This document shows, in pieces, positions 34,624 through 50,375 of a DNA stretch of 64,000 bases; the first letter of the stretch is position 1; the number at the start of each line of letters is the position of its first letter. The stretch is taken from NCBI GenBank assembly GCA_000469685.2, contig LS997567.1, positions 37,573,505-37,637,504 of the forward strand, in the 5' to 3' direction. The translations under genes were made by a program, and so were the position numbers. The notes below the pieces were generated by a model, which saw only the letters and a list, made by a program, of their open reading frames with translations, did no database searches and had not been told where the DNA came from. Source of the DNA: Haemonchus contortus (taxonomy: Eukaryota; Nematoda; Chromadorea; Rhabditida; Trichostrongylidae).

Positions 34624-37500
34624 ATCTGATAATAAATTGTTTATAGCGGTCTTATCTTGTCGTGCAATTGTTTTTGTTGCCTTAGAGGTTGAATAATAAA
34701 GTTCCTCGCGGCCTTAGAAGTACGTTCAGTGCAGGATTCTTAGTGGTTGACAAAATTTTACCGTAAGCTGTTCAAAACACTCGGTTTGCTTCAGATTTAG
34801 AGCTTACACAGAGCTGAGGGTTGCAATCAGAGTAGGGCAATTTCGAGCGGTCAAATCGGCGAATCATCCGTCGGTTTCAGTTCTCTGCAGTTGACGTCAA
34901 ACTCACTTTCCACACATCAACATGGCCCCATTCTCTATTTTTACTCACTTTGAACTACGCCCTGCGATCTTGAGATACCGATTGCAGATCTACGGGAGGG
35001 CAACGGCAAAGTTGTTGAACTGAGCGACAAGTTTGGCCCAATCCTTTTACCATCTTAATGTCTGTTACCGTATCCAGAGCGTATATTTCCTACCTCTGAG
35101 GCACTTCAACATTCCATCGGAACGCTAAGGTACCGTTGTAGGACGGCCAGGAGTCCACTCCGAGGTCATCGCGCAAAAGCAGATCCCTACGCGCAGCAGT
35201 ACCGAGAGTACCCTGCTGATACTCTCTGAATGAGAACTGCTGTGCAAGTGACCTAGTTTCGGCCTGAAGGGAGATTCTTGGAACTGAACCGCTGACAATG
35301 AGGCCGATCTCGATTTTCAAGAGAGAAGTGCTGCACATCCAATGCCAATAAATAGAGGTAGAGACGCATACTAAGAAATTATTAAATAGTTAAAGTAATC
35401 AGGTATTGTTGATACTTCTGAAATTTCGGAATATTAGAGCATTTGAATGCGCGCGCTATAAAGGACCTGGGTGGTCTGGTCAGGTCTTGTGCAGTGCTCT
35501 GCAGTGAAAAACTGTGGAGAACTTCAAGGTTGATAGACCACTCTACTTCCTAGTGCTCTCAGTTTTGGCAGTTGTCCAGCGTGTGCTTTATCAAACCCCA
35601 TTTATCGGTAATATTCCATCTCGTATAACTCTATAGATAAGATGTGAAAAAGTATTGTCTCGCAGGTGGTAACGTGAACACGAAATTCCTTCCTTCATGA
35701 ACGGCTCTGTGAAGCCCTTCCTCTATTAAGGGCCGTTGTTTTGACTCTGGTCGATTTCGACACGCTCAGTTCTTTGGGCTTCCGGTTTAGCACATCATTA
35801 GGTTGGGAACGGAGGACTTTCGACTTGTGGGACACACTTCGTAAAATTTAAAGTTGCAAAGGGACGGGATCGAGTATCTATTGAAGGATCAGGGAGCAAG
35901 TTGGCCTTCGTCTTTATTGACACTCTTGTAATCTCTCGTTCGATCATTTTTTTTACCTCCCGTAACAAAATATGTGGCCACAAAACTAAGCACCTTGCAA
36001 AACCTTCATTTGAAAGGTACGCGGCTCAACCTGATTAAGCTACTTTCACTGATGAATGAATATTGCCTACTCCTTTCTGGACAGAACTTGAGCCCTTTCT
36101 TTGAGAGCACGCTCGGCTTAGAACGGACGTGTTTGTCACAAAAATATCTCTTTTGTCTATAGGCCAGTTCCATGAGCTTAGTCTATTCGAACAGTTTAGT
36201 TTATCAGCTTCCACAAGCTATTCGTAATCTAGGTGGGTACATAGCCCATTACACATTGTGAATCTCAGCGTAAGCGGGATGCGCGGCGCAACTTCCACGT
36301 ATGACTTTCTATGAACCTCGGCATACTTGCTCTATCCTAAAAACGACTTACTAATACTTCCAATATTAATCAGCCTAATAAAGCTTGTATACAAACCTCG
36401 TTAAGAGTTCAAGAAAACAACGCAAATATAGTAAAGAGTTCAAGAAAACAACACAGAAATAGAACATGGCGCAACCTTGAATGAGACGATTTCGTCAGAC
36501 CTTTCACTTTGTTTCTTTTTTAAGGCATCCTCAAGCGCTCACAGCTTTTCGAGTGAGTTCTCACCTGCTATTTTGGGCTAGTGATGCTGCTGCTATTTGT
36601 TGATCGTTCGTCGGTCAACTGGCCGAGGGTGTGGCCGGAATTCGTTTGTCTCAGCGATTGTGGACTGTGTGTGAAGAAGGGCCTAAGCTTCTTCACTTCG
36701 AAACATTGCATTTGATTTCATGCAAGAACTCTTCCGCTCCATACTATCGATTTTTGCTCTTACCTTGATTCCACAGAAGATCAATAGTCATCGCGTGACT
36801 ATTCAAAAAGTTGCGGTCCCTTCACAAGCTGCAGCGTAAGTTCTAAATAATTTTTTTATCTAATTTGACTGTTGAGGAATCGCAGCTACCACACAAGGTT
36901 CCTAGAGACTTCGATTTTTTTGAAGTACTCTGACTTTTTCATATCAGTTCACATCAAAAGATTGTCAAATTCGTTCGCAGCGAAACTGTAAAAAACATTT
37001 GATCATGGAGCAGAGCACCACCAAAGAGGTTCGGAGAGTTTATAGAGATGTTTAGGCATATACAACAGCCCAAGTTTTTGAAGCTCTGTCCAACAACGGG
37101 CTTCAAAGCTCTCTAATTGTCGGGTCACAGCTCCGGTCCCTTACCGTATGAAAAATGCTGAAAGAAAGCGAGGTACACTGAAACTTGCAGGTATTTCTAT
37201 CCACTATCACCGAGCACGGCGAATGGAGGATTTCATCCAACTGTCATTCCTGTTCAGGTTTGTATTTAACAGACGCCTTTCGTGTTCAATACCCATTGTC
37301 ATCGATACATATGAACTGGAAAGTTGTCAATTTCTATAATAACTACTCAGATCATTAAATACTCATAGGGATACTTGAAAACTACTTGATTTGAGCCTTT
37401 TTCGCGATGGTGGTTAGGGAAGGCTGGCTGAAGCTCTAACATCGTTTGCAAAAACTGCCTATTATACAACTTCAGTTGCTAATGGAAATAACTTATTTTG
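34624..37500. other. Spacer with one possible minus-strand exon
   Basis: Most of this is non-coding. One minus-strand stretch, about 35310-35090, follows a CAG acceptor, is open, and ends at a GTAGG donor. It contains SLAQQFSFREYQQ and LGVDSWPSYNGTLAF and could be a lone exon or a relic. A 19-bp direct duplication (AAGAGTTCAAGAAAACAAC) occurs at about 36403 and 36433. Confidence 0.3.
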
Positions 37501-37504
37501 TCCG

Positions 37505-37752
37505 GGTAAACAGTCCTATCCTAGTCCTATGCGCGCGGTCGCGGGTTCGAGTCCCCGATCGGTATCCGCCTTGGCCAACCAAGCCTTCCATCCTTGCGGG
37601 GTCAATAAGTTGGTACCAGACTGGTCTGGGATGATATAAGCACTGATATGAACATCGGCTGGCCACCGCAAATCATTGTATAGGCAATCATTACGTCACT
37701 AGATTTTGAGTGAAAGTCGAATGCGGGGCGCACCCCTCAGACGGGATTGGGT
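37505..37752 (+). repeat. tRNA-derived SINE copy
   Basis: The plus strand has a tRNA-like head with B box GGTTCGAGTCC at 37544-37554, then a body (CTTGGCCAACCAAGCC; GGTACCAGACTGGTCTGG) and the family 3' block containing AAGTCGAATGCGGGGCGC near 37715-37732. It shares the body with the 17.8-kb copy in opposite orientation. It sits just upstream of the first exon I can assign to the beta-lactamase-like gene, perhaps in its first intron. Confidence 0.75.
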
Positions 37753-37882
37753 AGCGCCAGAAGACTTCATATTTTATCCTTTTAATCAGTCCCAACCAAA
37801 TCAAAATGGCTCCCTTTCTTAACGGTTCACTTCTTTTTTTGGAGTTGGAAAAAAAAACAGGGCTATCACGTCATCTTTGCAG

Positions 37883-40800
37883 ATGGATTCAGCAAGGCCT
37901 GAAATGCAGCTTACCGATAGACTTGGTCCACTGCAAATCGTTCATCCACCTCCTCCGAATGAGCAGGATTGGGTGCTCACAAGTGGTAAGTAACAAATCC
38001 CCGTCGAAATACTTGCTGCGCTTTCCTTCGTCATGCCAAAACTGCCTCAATACGACGCAAGCGGTTGCGTCGCGGAGTGGTGCAACTAATCGATGCCGTT
38101 GCCATAACGAGCTTCAGCTCATGCGGAAGGCCGAGCTCCTTTGCGGCACATGTCTCACCGTTGGGTGAGCTTAAAATTGTTCAAATCTAGTGAACTACTC
38201 TCTGTTGAGGAAATGAATCCCTGGTTGACAATGTTTTGTCGATTTCGCTGAAATTCGGTGGCCGACTGGTTTCAATGGGTTATTTTGTTCGTCAACGTCA
38301 AGTCGTATATTACGCAATTATGCACAAGTATACCGGACCGGTTTTCATCAAACCCAGTCCAATGACATATGATGAGCTCATGATTGCTGTGAAGTGAGTA
38401 GAGACAACCTTTTTAACAATTTTTTGTTACTTCATGAGAAGCGTAGGGAGTAAAATTTATGCCATACTCGGCTGGGAGGAACAGGAAATACATGTGAATT
38501 GATGGATGGTTAAGGAACTAAGGAAAATGAAGAATGATGGGTAGAAGTTACAAAAGACAAGAAACTCTTGTCATTGGTGGATCTGAGTAAAGCGCCAATG
38601 AGGGTGTTTCCGTCTTCTCTGCCTTGAAGCCCCTTCTCGGATTTCGGAAGCAGTGTTGCTTTGTGGGGGGGTCTTTAAATGCTATTCGAACTCTCCAGAT
38701 TTGCTTAAATTATTGTTAATTCCGGTAATAAATAGTGGTAAAAGCATCTACTCGAATTACTCGAATTATCATTGGGGGAAACGGGTTTGTGTATTTGAGG
38801 TCGAATTGAAACGGCGATTTTTATGAAAAACATAATTTCAATCCCGTTACTGCAGGGAAAACAAGAAGAGAAATCTGGTTCTTACACAGATATGTGGTCA
38901 AGAGGAGAAAGGACGAACCACTTTCACCACCTATTGGGAAGAAATTCCTGACACTGATTACGAAGTTTGTCACCAATCCATCTATTATTATTATTATTAT
39001 TTTATTATTACAGTTATTATTATGAATGCTCTTTAAAAGTTGTAATTTACAAAGTGCTGTAATTATGGCGTAGTTTGTTGGAGTAGGTGTGGTTTCCTGG
39101 ATCTGACAATGCGACTTCACAACGATTGAAGTTTGAACGCGATGGCCTTCGGCTGGCATATCTATGCGGGTACTCCGAGAACGGGAGAGGGAGGTAAACA
39201 TCTCCTTACAGTACTCGGCATTTTTTTGAACCTATTTTATGAATGGCTTATGCCATTGGGCTGAGCACTTACCTCCCATATGACAAGAAACTATGTCCGC
39301 CGCGATAAACTGAGTTCGTATTTCAGAGAGACTCCGTTTCAGGTATGTAGGAGTTTGGCAAACGCGACGATCAGATCCAGTGCACTACGAAGCTCATTAT
39401 GGTCTTACTTTAGATTCCTGCATGCTTAGGAACAAATTGCTCACTTCCAAGGGATACATAGCGACTCTGTTCAACGTTTTTAGCAATAGAAACCAGGTAA
39501 TTTTTCTACTTACTCTAATGCCAACCATTTAGTTGTGATGACATAATTTTATTGTTATTTTATTATAATAGTATTATTATAATTGCATTAACTTCAACAA
39601 TATATGTCTATGAACAATTGATCGCAGGTAACACTCCAAGTACTTGAAGATTCATTGCCTAGAAGCACATCACGATTATTTCTTTCGTATCTGATTTTAT
39701 GGGATTCACGTAAGTGATAGTACAGTGTAGGGCAGAGACGAAGAAAACGCGGAAGTCGGCGTATTTCGAGAAGTACTAGGCAAGTATATCCAGGGGTTGG
39801 GGGAGAATATGACGACAGAAGTGGCACGGAAGGGGTATTCGGACGAGCTGTCGAAATATGTGTGCCATGGCTTACAGCTGCCTACAGTGAGTTGCCTGCG
39901 TGCAAAGCGTGCATCCTGGTGCGAATGGTGCAGCCTCCACAGCTTCACTGCTTCTACAGCCTCTACAACAACATAAAGCTTCGTACGCCTTTGGGTGAGT
40001 ACGCGTTTAGCCGAGCTCGGGGACCTCATTGTGCCCTATCTAGGCCGTTTTCCAACCCGACAATGACCGTCTACTATCTTTGGTGGTTTCAAATCCGTCT
40101 TAGGCAAAATCTCAGAAACCATTCCTATCGAAAACTGTCTTGAACCTCCGTAAAAGTAAAGTCGAGCAATCGAAGCCATAAGCATGGCTACCTAGTAATG
40201 TTTTTTTCAAATTAATGAGAGCCCTTTACCCAAATAGTTCCTCTAGAGAGATATATCGCGGCCATGATTTCTCAGTGCGCAAGCAACATACTTCTTCTAA
40301 ACTCAAGATTTACAGCTCCCAAGACCAAATCCGAAAAGTTTCCAAAGCTTGCTAAGCCTCCTACATTTATAAGAACCATCGTGAATACATTCCCATTCAT
40401 TAACAACGGACGTATATTTACAGTTCGCGCCCCACATTCGACTTCAATTCAGAATCGTAGTTGATTTCGGAATGCCTATGTGACCTGTACTCAGTTGGCT
40501 TGCGTTCTATAAGTCACTGCTTCATGCCGATTCTGATACCATTTAGTCTGCCCCGGAGAGATAGACTACATATGTAGTTAGCTTGGACCATTAGTGATAA
40601 GGGATTCGATCTCTGTACCATGATTTGTGATAGCACCGCACTTGCCACTAGGCAACATCCACCCGTCACCTCATGGATTCCTAGATTTTTCGTAAAAGTT
40701 GTAGGCTTTAGTTGGATCAACTGGTAACAGCATCACAGAGCAGAGTTGAACACCAGATATTACCGTGTAGCTAGGTAAATATACGTCGCTTACTATTGGA

Positions 40801-43800
40801 GGCTTTATTGCTCAGAAGCTTTTTGCTTTTCGACATCTCTTTCAAAAGTTTTGAAACCTTAATTCTCAAATCACTGGGTTCAGTAATGGGTTACTTTCAG
40901 CTCACATATACTTGAATAACATGCAAAATTTTCAGGATTTTCCTGTGCTCCTTTTTACCGTAATCCAAATTTTGAAGGTTCTCTGCACGGGTATATGGGA
41001 GCAACGAGAAGGTCGTAAAAGTTTCATTGTTATCGGTGAGGATCTGAAGCAAATGTACAGGTGTGTGCATGGCTCAACCGTATTATCTAATTCAGAGGTC
41101 TATTGAAAATCATAGCCAAGTCTGGCCTTTACAAGTTGGTTTTAGCCAATACCAAAGCAATCCAAAATGCCTTCCTCGGCAAATCTCACATTTTGTGGAC
41201 AGAATGGGTGCCGTCAAATATGCTGTTCTATGGAGTGACTTTCATTCCAATCGTTACCCTGATGTAGAACCTCTTTGGAGCAAAAGGTAACGCTCCAACA
41301 GTCCTTGTTTTTTCTATTACCACTATTTTCACAATTTATTACTTTTTTCTTTTATGGCCGTTCTTCAGAGAAATACCTGTACGATTTCTTCAAGGATCAC
41401 CGGATCTGCTATCCGAGTCACAAATGGATTTCCTAATTGAAAGAGTTGAACATTTCATGCGTGAGCTTAACATACCTGGTCTGTCGATCGCTATCTCCAA
41501 AAGAGAGCAACTAAAATTTGCGGCTGGTGGGTTTTCTAATAAGTAGTTAGAGGGAAGTGTGGTGCAGTTGAATCGGGATTGTCGCTTCGCGGCGAGAGCG
41601 ACGTCGCGAAGGAATGTGCTGGATGAAGCAGCGCGTAAGAAATACAGTAACAAAAGAGGTAATATTAGAATCATGCCAAAAAAATAGTTGCATATCGATC
41701 GAGCTGTATGATTAACGCTAGAACAGCAATAACATCTAATCTGCGACTGCCGCGCGCGGCGAATCGATTACACAAAACAGATTCAACTGCCCGTCTCCCT
41801 AGAGAGGTTGTGCCGTAGTAACGAAAAGGTTTGGATGGTTGATCCTGTGCACTCTGTTACACAGTAGATGACTTTATAACTTTGTAGATGATTTTTTTGT
41901 TTATTTTTTATTTTTTTTGAATGGCAAATGGCATGAGTTCTCGCATCTCTACTTCATGGCTAACTGGAAATTAAGCAGCAATGTAGAGCTTTGAGTACGG
42001 GTGGCATGAACTTCCCTCGAAATACTTCCTTCATAAATTCTCCAAAAGTGAACTATATCAGCAAAAAGAAAAGCCACCGCTCTTTGAGCTCTTCACCTCG
42101 GCTGAAATAGTGATACTGTACTAAATAATTAAAACTCCATGGCTTTTCAGGTTTCGGCTACGCACAAGTACGTGAAGAGGAAATCGTTACTCCAAATCAT
42201 CAGTTTCGGTATTGGACTTACTATTTACTTTTTAGCACTTTTTCATCCGCTTCAGTGATATTTTAATAACCCAATTTGTTTACTTATTCACAAATGACGG
42301 ATTTCGGCCGATTTCAGGGTCGGCTCAGTATCAAAACCAATTACTGCTTGCGCGATTTTGCTACTTGTAGACCAAGGAAAAGTCAATTTAGATGACAAGT
42401 TGTTCGGCCGCGATTCGATTTTCGGTAAGGTTTAAACTGATTCTCCACTGATATTATGGTTATTTATAAATCTGTGAGCTCTATAATGATGATTTACTGG
42501 GACGGTCGCCAAAGGCACATGCAGTTTTGATACCACCTCGTTACGCTGCGTAGTACTTTTAATGGCAGTCATTGACTAATAAATCAAATGATATGTTGTA
42601 ACTGCACATGTGATGCAATATGTTCAATATTCAGATTTCATTGTATTCGATGAACTCAGATATGGGTAGTGTACAAAACAGCTTGAACAGCCACGACATG
42701 ACGCGTGCGGTCGCCGCTTTACCCTATTGATTGATTGCGAAATTCAATTGCGATGAGCCTGCGTGCGCCGTGAAAACAACTACGGCTATCCTTTATATAG
42801 GGAACTATAAAGAAAAGGAAAAAGGACAACTATAGGAATTGTGGCTACTGGGTTACTTTTGTACAGCGTGATTTCAGGCAATAAATTTGCTAAGCGAAAG
42901 TCTTATAAAAAATACGTCACTGATGTAACTGTTCGACATTTACTGGAACACACTGCAGGTCTGCTCACAAAGCATTTTTTCCGTTTTTGACAATGTTTTG
43001 TACTTATTTCGGCTCAACTTTCTCTGTATAGGAGGTTGGGATAACCTGCAGTCCGACGCCGCATGGATCCAACCACAAATGAGTACCGAAGAGTTAATCG
43101 CTTATGTTCTGGAGAACGTGCCTCTAGATCATAAGCCCGGAACTAAATGGATTTACTCCAACTTTGGATACCAGCTTTTGGGTACTATACTTACTAGTTT
43201 GCTGCTAAATCAGAGTTTTCCTCACGAGCCAATAAACGTGTGTGGGTTGCGGGCGGTTGCGGTGCGGCGCGGTTATAGGACTGCTCTGATTCCTTGACCG
43301 CTCCTTACTGCTAACATGGCTCTGCCTCAGACACCGACGAAAAAAAATCAGTTTTTTTAGCAAGATAGTTTTTCGGGTAACAACTTGATATTCCAGGATA
43401 TCTCGCCGAAAATTTAACTGGAATGACGTACGAGGATTTTGTGAAGAAGTCAATTTTCGCTCCATCAGGAGTTCACGACATCCAAGTTGCAGGGCCTAGC
43501 ATAAGTGAAAAAGCACCGTAATGTCGTTTGACCCTAATTGAAAGGACGCAGATCAATTCTACGATAATGTAGATAATTCAGGCGCGAGGTACTGTATTAT
43601 ATGAGTGGAAATAATCTCGGTTTTGATCCATATGAAATGTTACCGTCGGAACGTATTGGACCATGGGGTGGATGGATTGCAAGTCCAATACAGTTGCTCA
43701 TGTTCATGGTAGGTTTTCTGGATACTGGACGACTGTTAGAAGTCACTGCTGCATTCCGCACAGCGAGACATCTATCTAAAAATAGCCTCGCGTATACGAC

Positions 43801-44442
43801 CGTATTGACACTCCCATCACGGATCTGTTAGGCCCTAACCCATTTCACACGATCTATCGTACTGCCGTTGATTACCTCTCTCATTTAATACCCTATTTCC
43901 AGTCACGGGTAGATGGATTCCCGCACAGGAGCGACTTGCTGTCCACAAACGCAATCAAGCAGTGCTCTACTCCCTCCTCACCTTCGAACAATACCTATGG
44001 TAAGTGAATGTGAGGTTCAAACTGAAGGTATCGAGTCAATACATCAAAAGCTAATTATCTACTATTTGCTATTTACTAATCATTTACTATACATATTTTC
44101 ATTTCTGATCTAGATGGTATTCAGGTCTCGGATGGTCATTGAACATCATGGGCTTCAATGGTTGGCAGCATGATGGTCGAATGCCTGGCAGCGCTGCTAT
44201 GCTGGTTCGATTGGATAACGGGTTGGAGCTGGCAATAACTGTAAACAAGGTAGGTAACCAATACTCTATTGCTAGGGGATAAGCCATGGCTTCAAATTCG
44301 ATTCTAGTAAACAACTGTTACTTTTCAGGAATATTCCGAAAGAGATTTCTTCCATGAACTCGGCTATGTTCTACACCACATTGGCAACAACCACGATTGG
44401 TGGAACGATGACAACGATCTCTTCTATCACCTCCATAACTAG
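37883..44442 (+). CDS. Serine beta-lactamase-like hydrolase with repeat N terminus (LACT family)
   Basis: I modelled 15 phase-consistent exons, 621 aa from the first ATG. Exons: 37883-37985, 38210-38393, 39343-39496, 40978-41060, 41098-41286, 41369-41526, 42151-42208, 42318-42424, 42878-42958, 43032-43196, 43397-43517, 43582-43708, 43903-43999, 44125-44249, 44329-44442. Residues ~40-237 hold diverged repeats with the pattern G..V......R.Q..Y.A.., KYVGVWQTR, CTGIWEQREG and KYAVLWSD. These resemble the repeat domain in front of the beta-lactamase fold in polyglycine hydrolases and some nematode LACT proteins. Residues ~250-590 form the class C/PBP-like domain, with SVSK ~313-316, YSN ~414-416 and an HDG motif ~558-560 in WQHDGRMPG. 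These residues predict an active serine hydrolase or peptidase; the substrate is unknown. No signal peptide is visible, so an upstream 5' exon may be missing. Acceptors of exons 2 and 4 (TTGAG, TTGAAG) are weak but fit the repeat pattern. Confidence 0.88.
39731..39994 (+). pseudogene. Nested exon pair resembling prolyl 4-hydroxylase alpha
   Basis: Exon A (39731-39886) follows GTGTAG, encodes 52 residues and ends at a GTGAGT donor. A 47-nt intron ending GTGCAG leads in phase to exon B (39934-39994), which ends at another GTGAGT donor. The product contains FREVLGKYIQGLGENM and, across the junction, YVCHGLQLPTPPQLHCFY. This resembles the Y..LCRG......L.C.Y stretch linking the peptide-binding and catalytic domains of collagen prolyl 4-hydroxylase alpha subunits. 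No catalytic domain exons (HxD..H) follow before the host gene resumes at 40978, so I infer a truncated insertion. The family call is tentative and rests on a short motif; the coding character is stronger. An alternative is an alternative exon pair of the host gene. Confidence 0.4.
40425..40665 (-). repeat. tRNA-derived SINE copy in LACT intron
   Basis: The minus strand has an A-box-like block (CTAGTGGCAAGTGCGGTGC) near 40634-40652 and a B box (GATCGAATCCC) near 40601-40611. The 3' block (AAGTCGAATGTGGGGCGCG) lies near 40427-40445 and matches the tail of the 37.5-kb copy. Confidence 0.65.
41564..41812 (+). repeat. CpG-rich dispersed repeat, copy 1
   Basis: This segment inside LACT intron 6 aligns over about 250 bp, in the same orientation, with 53727-53985. 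Shared blocks include GCGAAGGAATGT, GCATATCGAT.GAGCTGTATG, AACGCTAGA and GCCCGTCTCCC. It is GC- and CpG-rich against an AT-rich background. No open frame is conserved between the copies, so it is probably a non-autonomous element. Confidence 0.75.
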
Positions 44443-44462
44443 ACAAATATTCTTTCCCCACT

Positions 44463-44489
44463 ATTCCTGAGTACATCTCAGGAATAGTA
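44463..44489 (+). promoter_or_regulatory. Perfect 11-bp hairpin downstream of LACT stop
   Basis: CTATTCCTGAG, a 5-nt loop (TACAT) and CTCAGGAATAG form a perfect stem-loop 21 nt after the stop codon. It would lie in the 3' UTR. Its role is unknown. Confidence 0.5.
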
Positions 44490-45702
44490 ATTATTAATTG
44501 TAGATATTGAGTGATATTTAATGATATTAATAATATTAAAACGCTCAACCTCGACTTTCCTTTCAGTACATTATTAAGGAATTTCTGTAGCATTGTACGG
44601 CTGCAGCTGGCTCTGCTGTACTAGGGGATGGGTTCCTTTTTGAGATCGGGGATTTCCCAGAGATGAAACGGCTAGGCAAGAGGCCATCGATATTTGCAAA
44701 TTGACTTTCAGGAAAAAATTCCAGCCAGATCCCCAACTTACCTTTATCATTTATGAAAAACGGATCTTTGATTTGTTTCAAATATGATGCCCCTCAACCA
44801 GCTATATTGAAGACCCGTCCCATGTCGCCTGTTCGAACGTCCAATCCGTTGAAATGCACCTAATAATACGGACTCTTCGGTCAAGAACCATGAATTGCTC
44901 CATATGTGAGCCCTTCGGCTTACGTGCGTATTCTTTGGGGCTCGAATACCCTAGCCCTAATCCACCGCCTATGGGGAAAAGAGGTCTTATCAGACAAGTA
45001 GAGGGACGTTAGACGACCCATGATAATGTCCACTAAATGAAGTCTGTATGCCCTTTAAGAGTAGCTTCAAAGCAGTTCATACTGTCTGTAAACCTGTCTG
45101 TAAAACATAGGATGTAAACACTTCACTTCTGAAGAAATCTTTTATAACATTGCCATACGGTAACAATACCTCACTTCAGCTCTTACCGGTTGATTCAGCA
45201 CAATTCTGCTTATCTGAAATTCATAATATAATATACTTATAGGTTCTCATATAATTCAATGAAATGTAAATCTCAGCTGCGTGCCGTACATGAGCTGAAC
45301 ATCATTACCGAAGACATTATTTGATAAGTAGAAAGAAGAGATTGTGTGCTATGCATGTGTACTAGATTGTCTAGCATCGCTTTAGTTCCTATGTATGGGC
45401 GGACTTGCCTTCAAAAGGCGGGAAAAAGTGCGCACCAATAGGGAGTATGGGCTATGCCACACAACCACGCCCACATGCTCAGTGCGCACTCAGCTACAAA
45501 GATACAATGGTATCTAGGAAATGGTCCATAGAGATTATTCTTAACACAACCATCATGACAGGTATATATACTCATACTAAAGGCACATTTAAATAAGTAG
45601 AAACTCTAAAATTACATATGTATTTGGCAAGGCTTTGTGCTAATGTTGACTGGAGAGGTGTACATAAGAACGACAGCAGTAATTAGAAACAAATGTATAA
45701 TC
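44490..45702. other. Spacer between convergent LACT and CYSL genes
   Basis: No gene is supported. The minus frame 44563-44781 contains a GTAAG donor-like site but no matching exon. Both 3' UTRs must lie in this 1.2 kb. No perfect AATAAA was found just past either stop codon. Confidence 0.45.
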
Positions 45703-50243
<4,541 letters not shown>

Positions 50244-50244
50244 T

Positions 50245-50252
50245 CTGAAAGG
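50245..50252 (-). promoter_or_regulatory. Likely trans-splice acceptor of CYSL gene
   Basis: On the minus strand the sequence CCTTTCAG ends one base before the start codon at 50243. The frame upstream stays open to 50375, but the strong acceptor argues that the mRNA is trimmed here and starts at MASRNG. Confidence 0.6.
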
Positions 50253-50375
50253 TAAACCATTGAAGAAAAATGCCTTCAGCGAAGCGCAAAGCAAATAAAC
50301 CGCGAAATGGCAAACGAAAGTACGACTCACGAGAACGAAAATCCATTTCGAATCCGAACTCCTACCGTAATTCAA

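Larger units (their letters stand above)
39497..40977 (+). other. Large intron 3 of the LACT-like gene
   Basis: This 1.48-kb intron contains a prolyl hydroxylase-like fragment and a minus-strand SINE, described separately. The remainder is non-coding. The frame 40264-40464 is unsupported. Confidence 0.6.

Noticed and set aside
38010..38168. Additional exon between LACT exons 1 and 2
   Set aside because: The stretch is open in two frames, but no donor/acceptor pair keeps phase with both neighbours, while direct splicing 37985 to 38210 does.
38989..39022. ATT microsatellite inside a 126-codon minus ORF
   Set aside because: The ORF is opened by the simple repeat and has no coding character.
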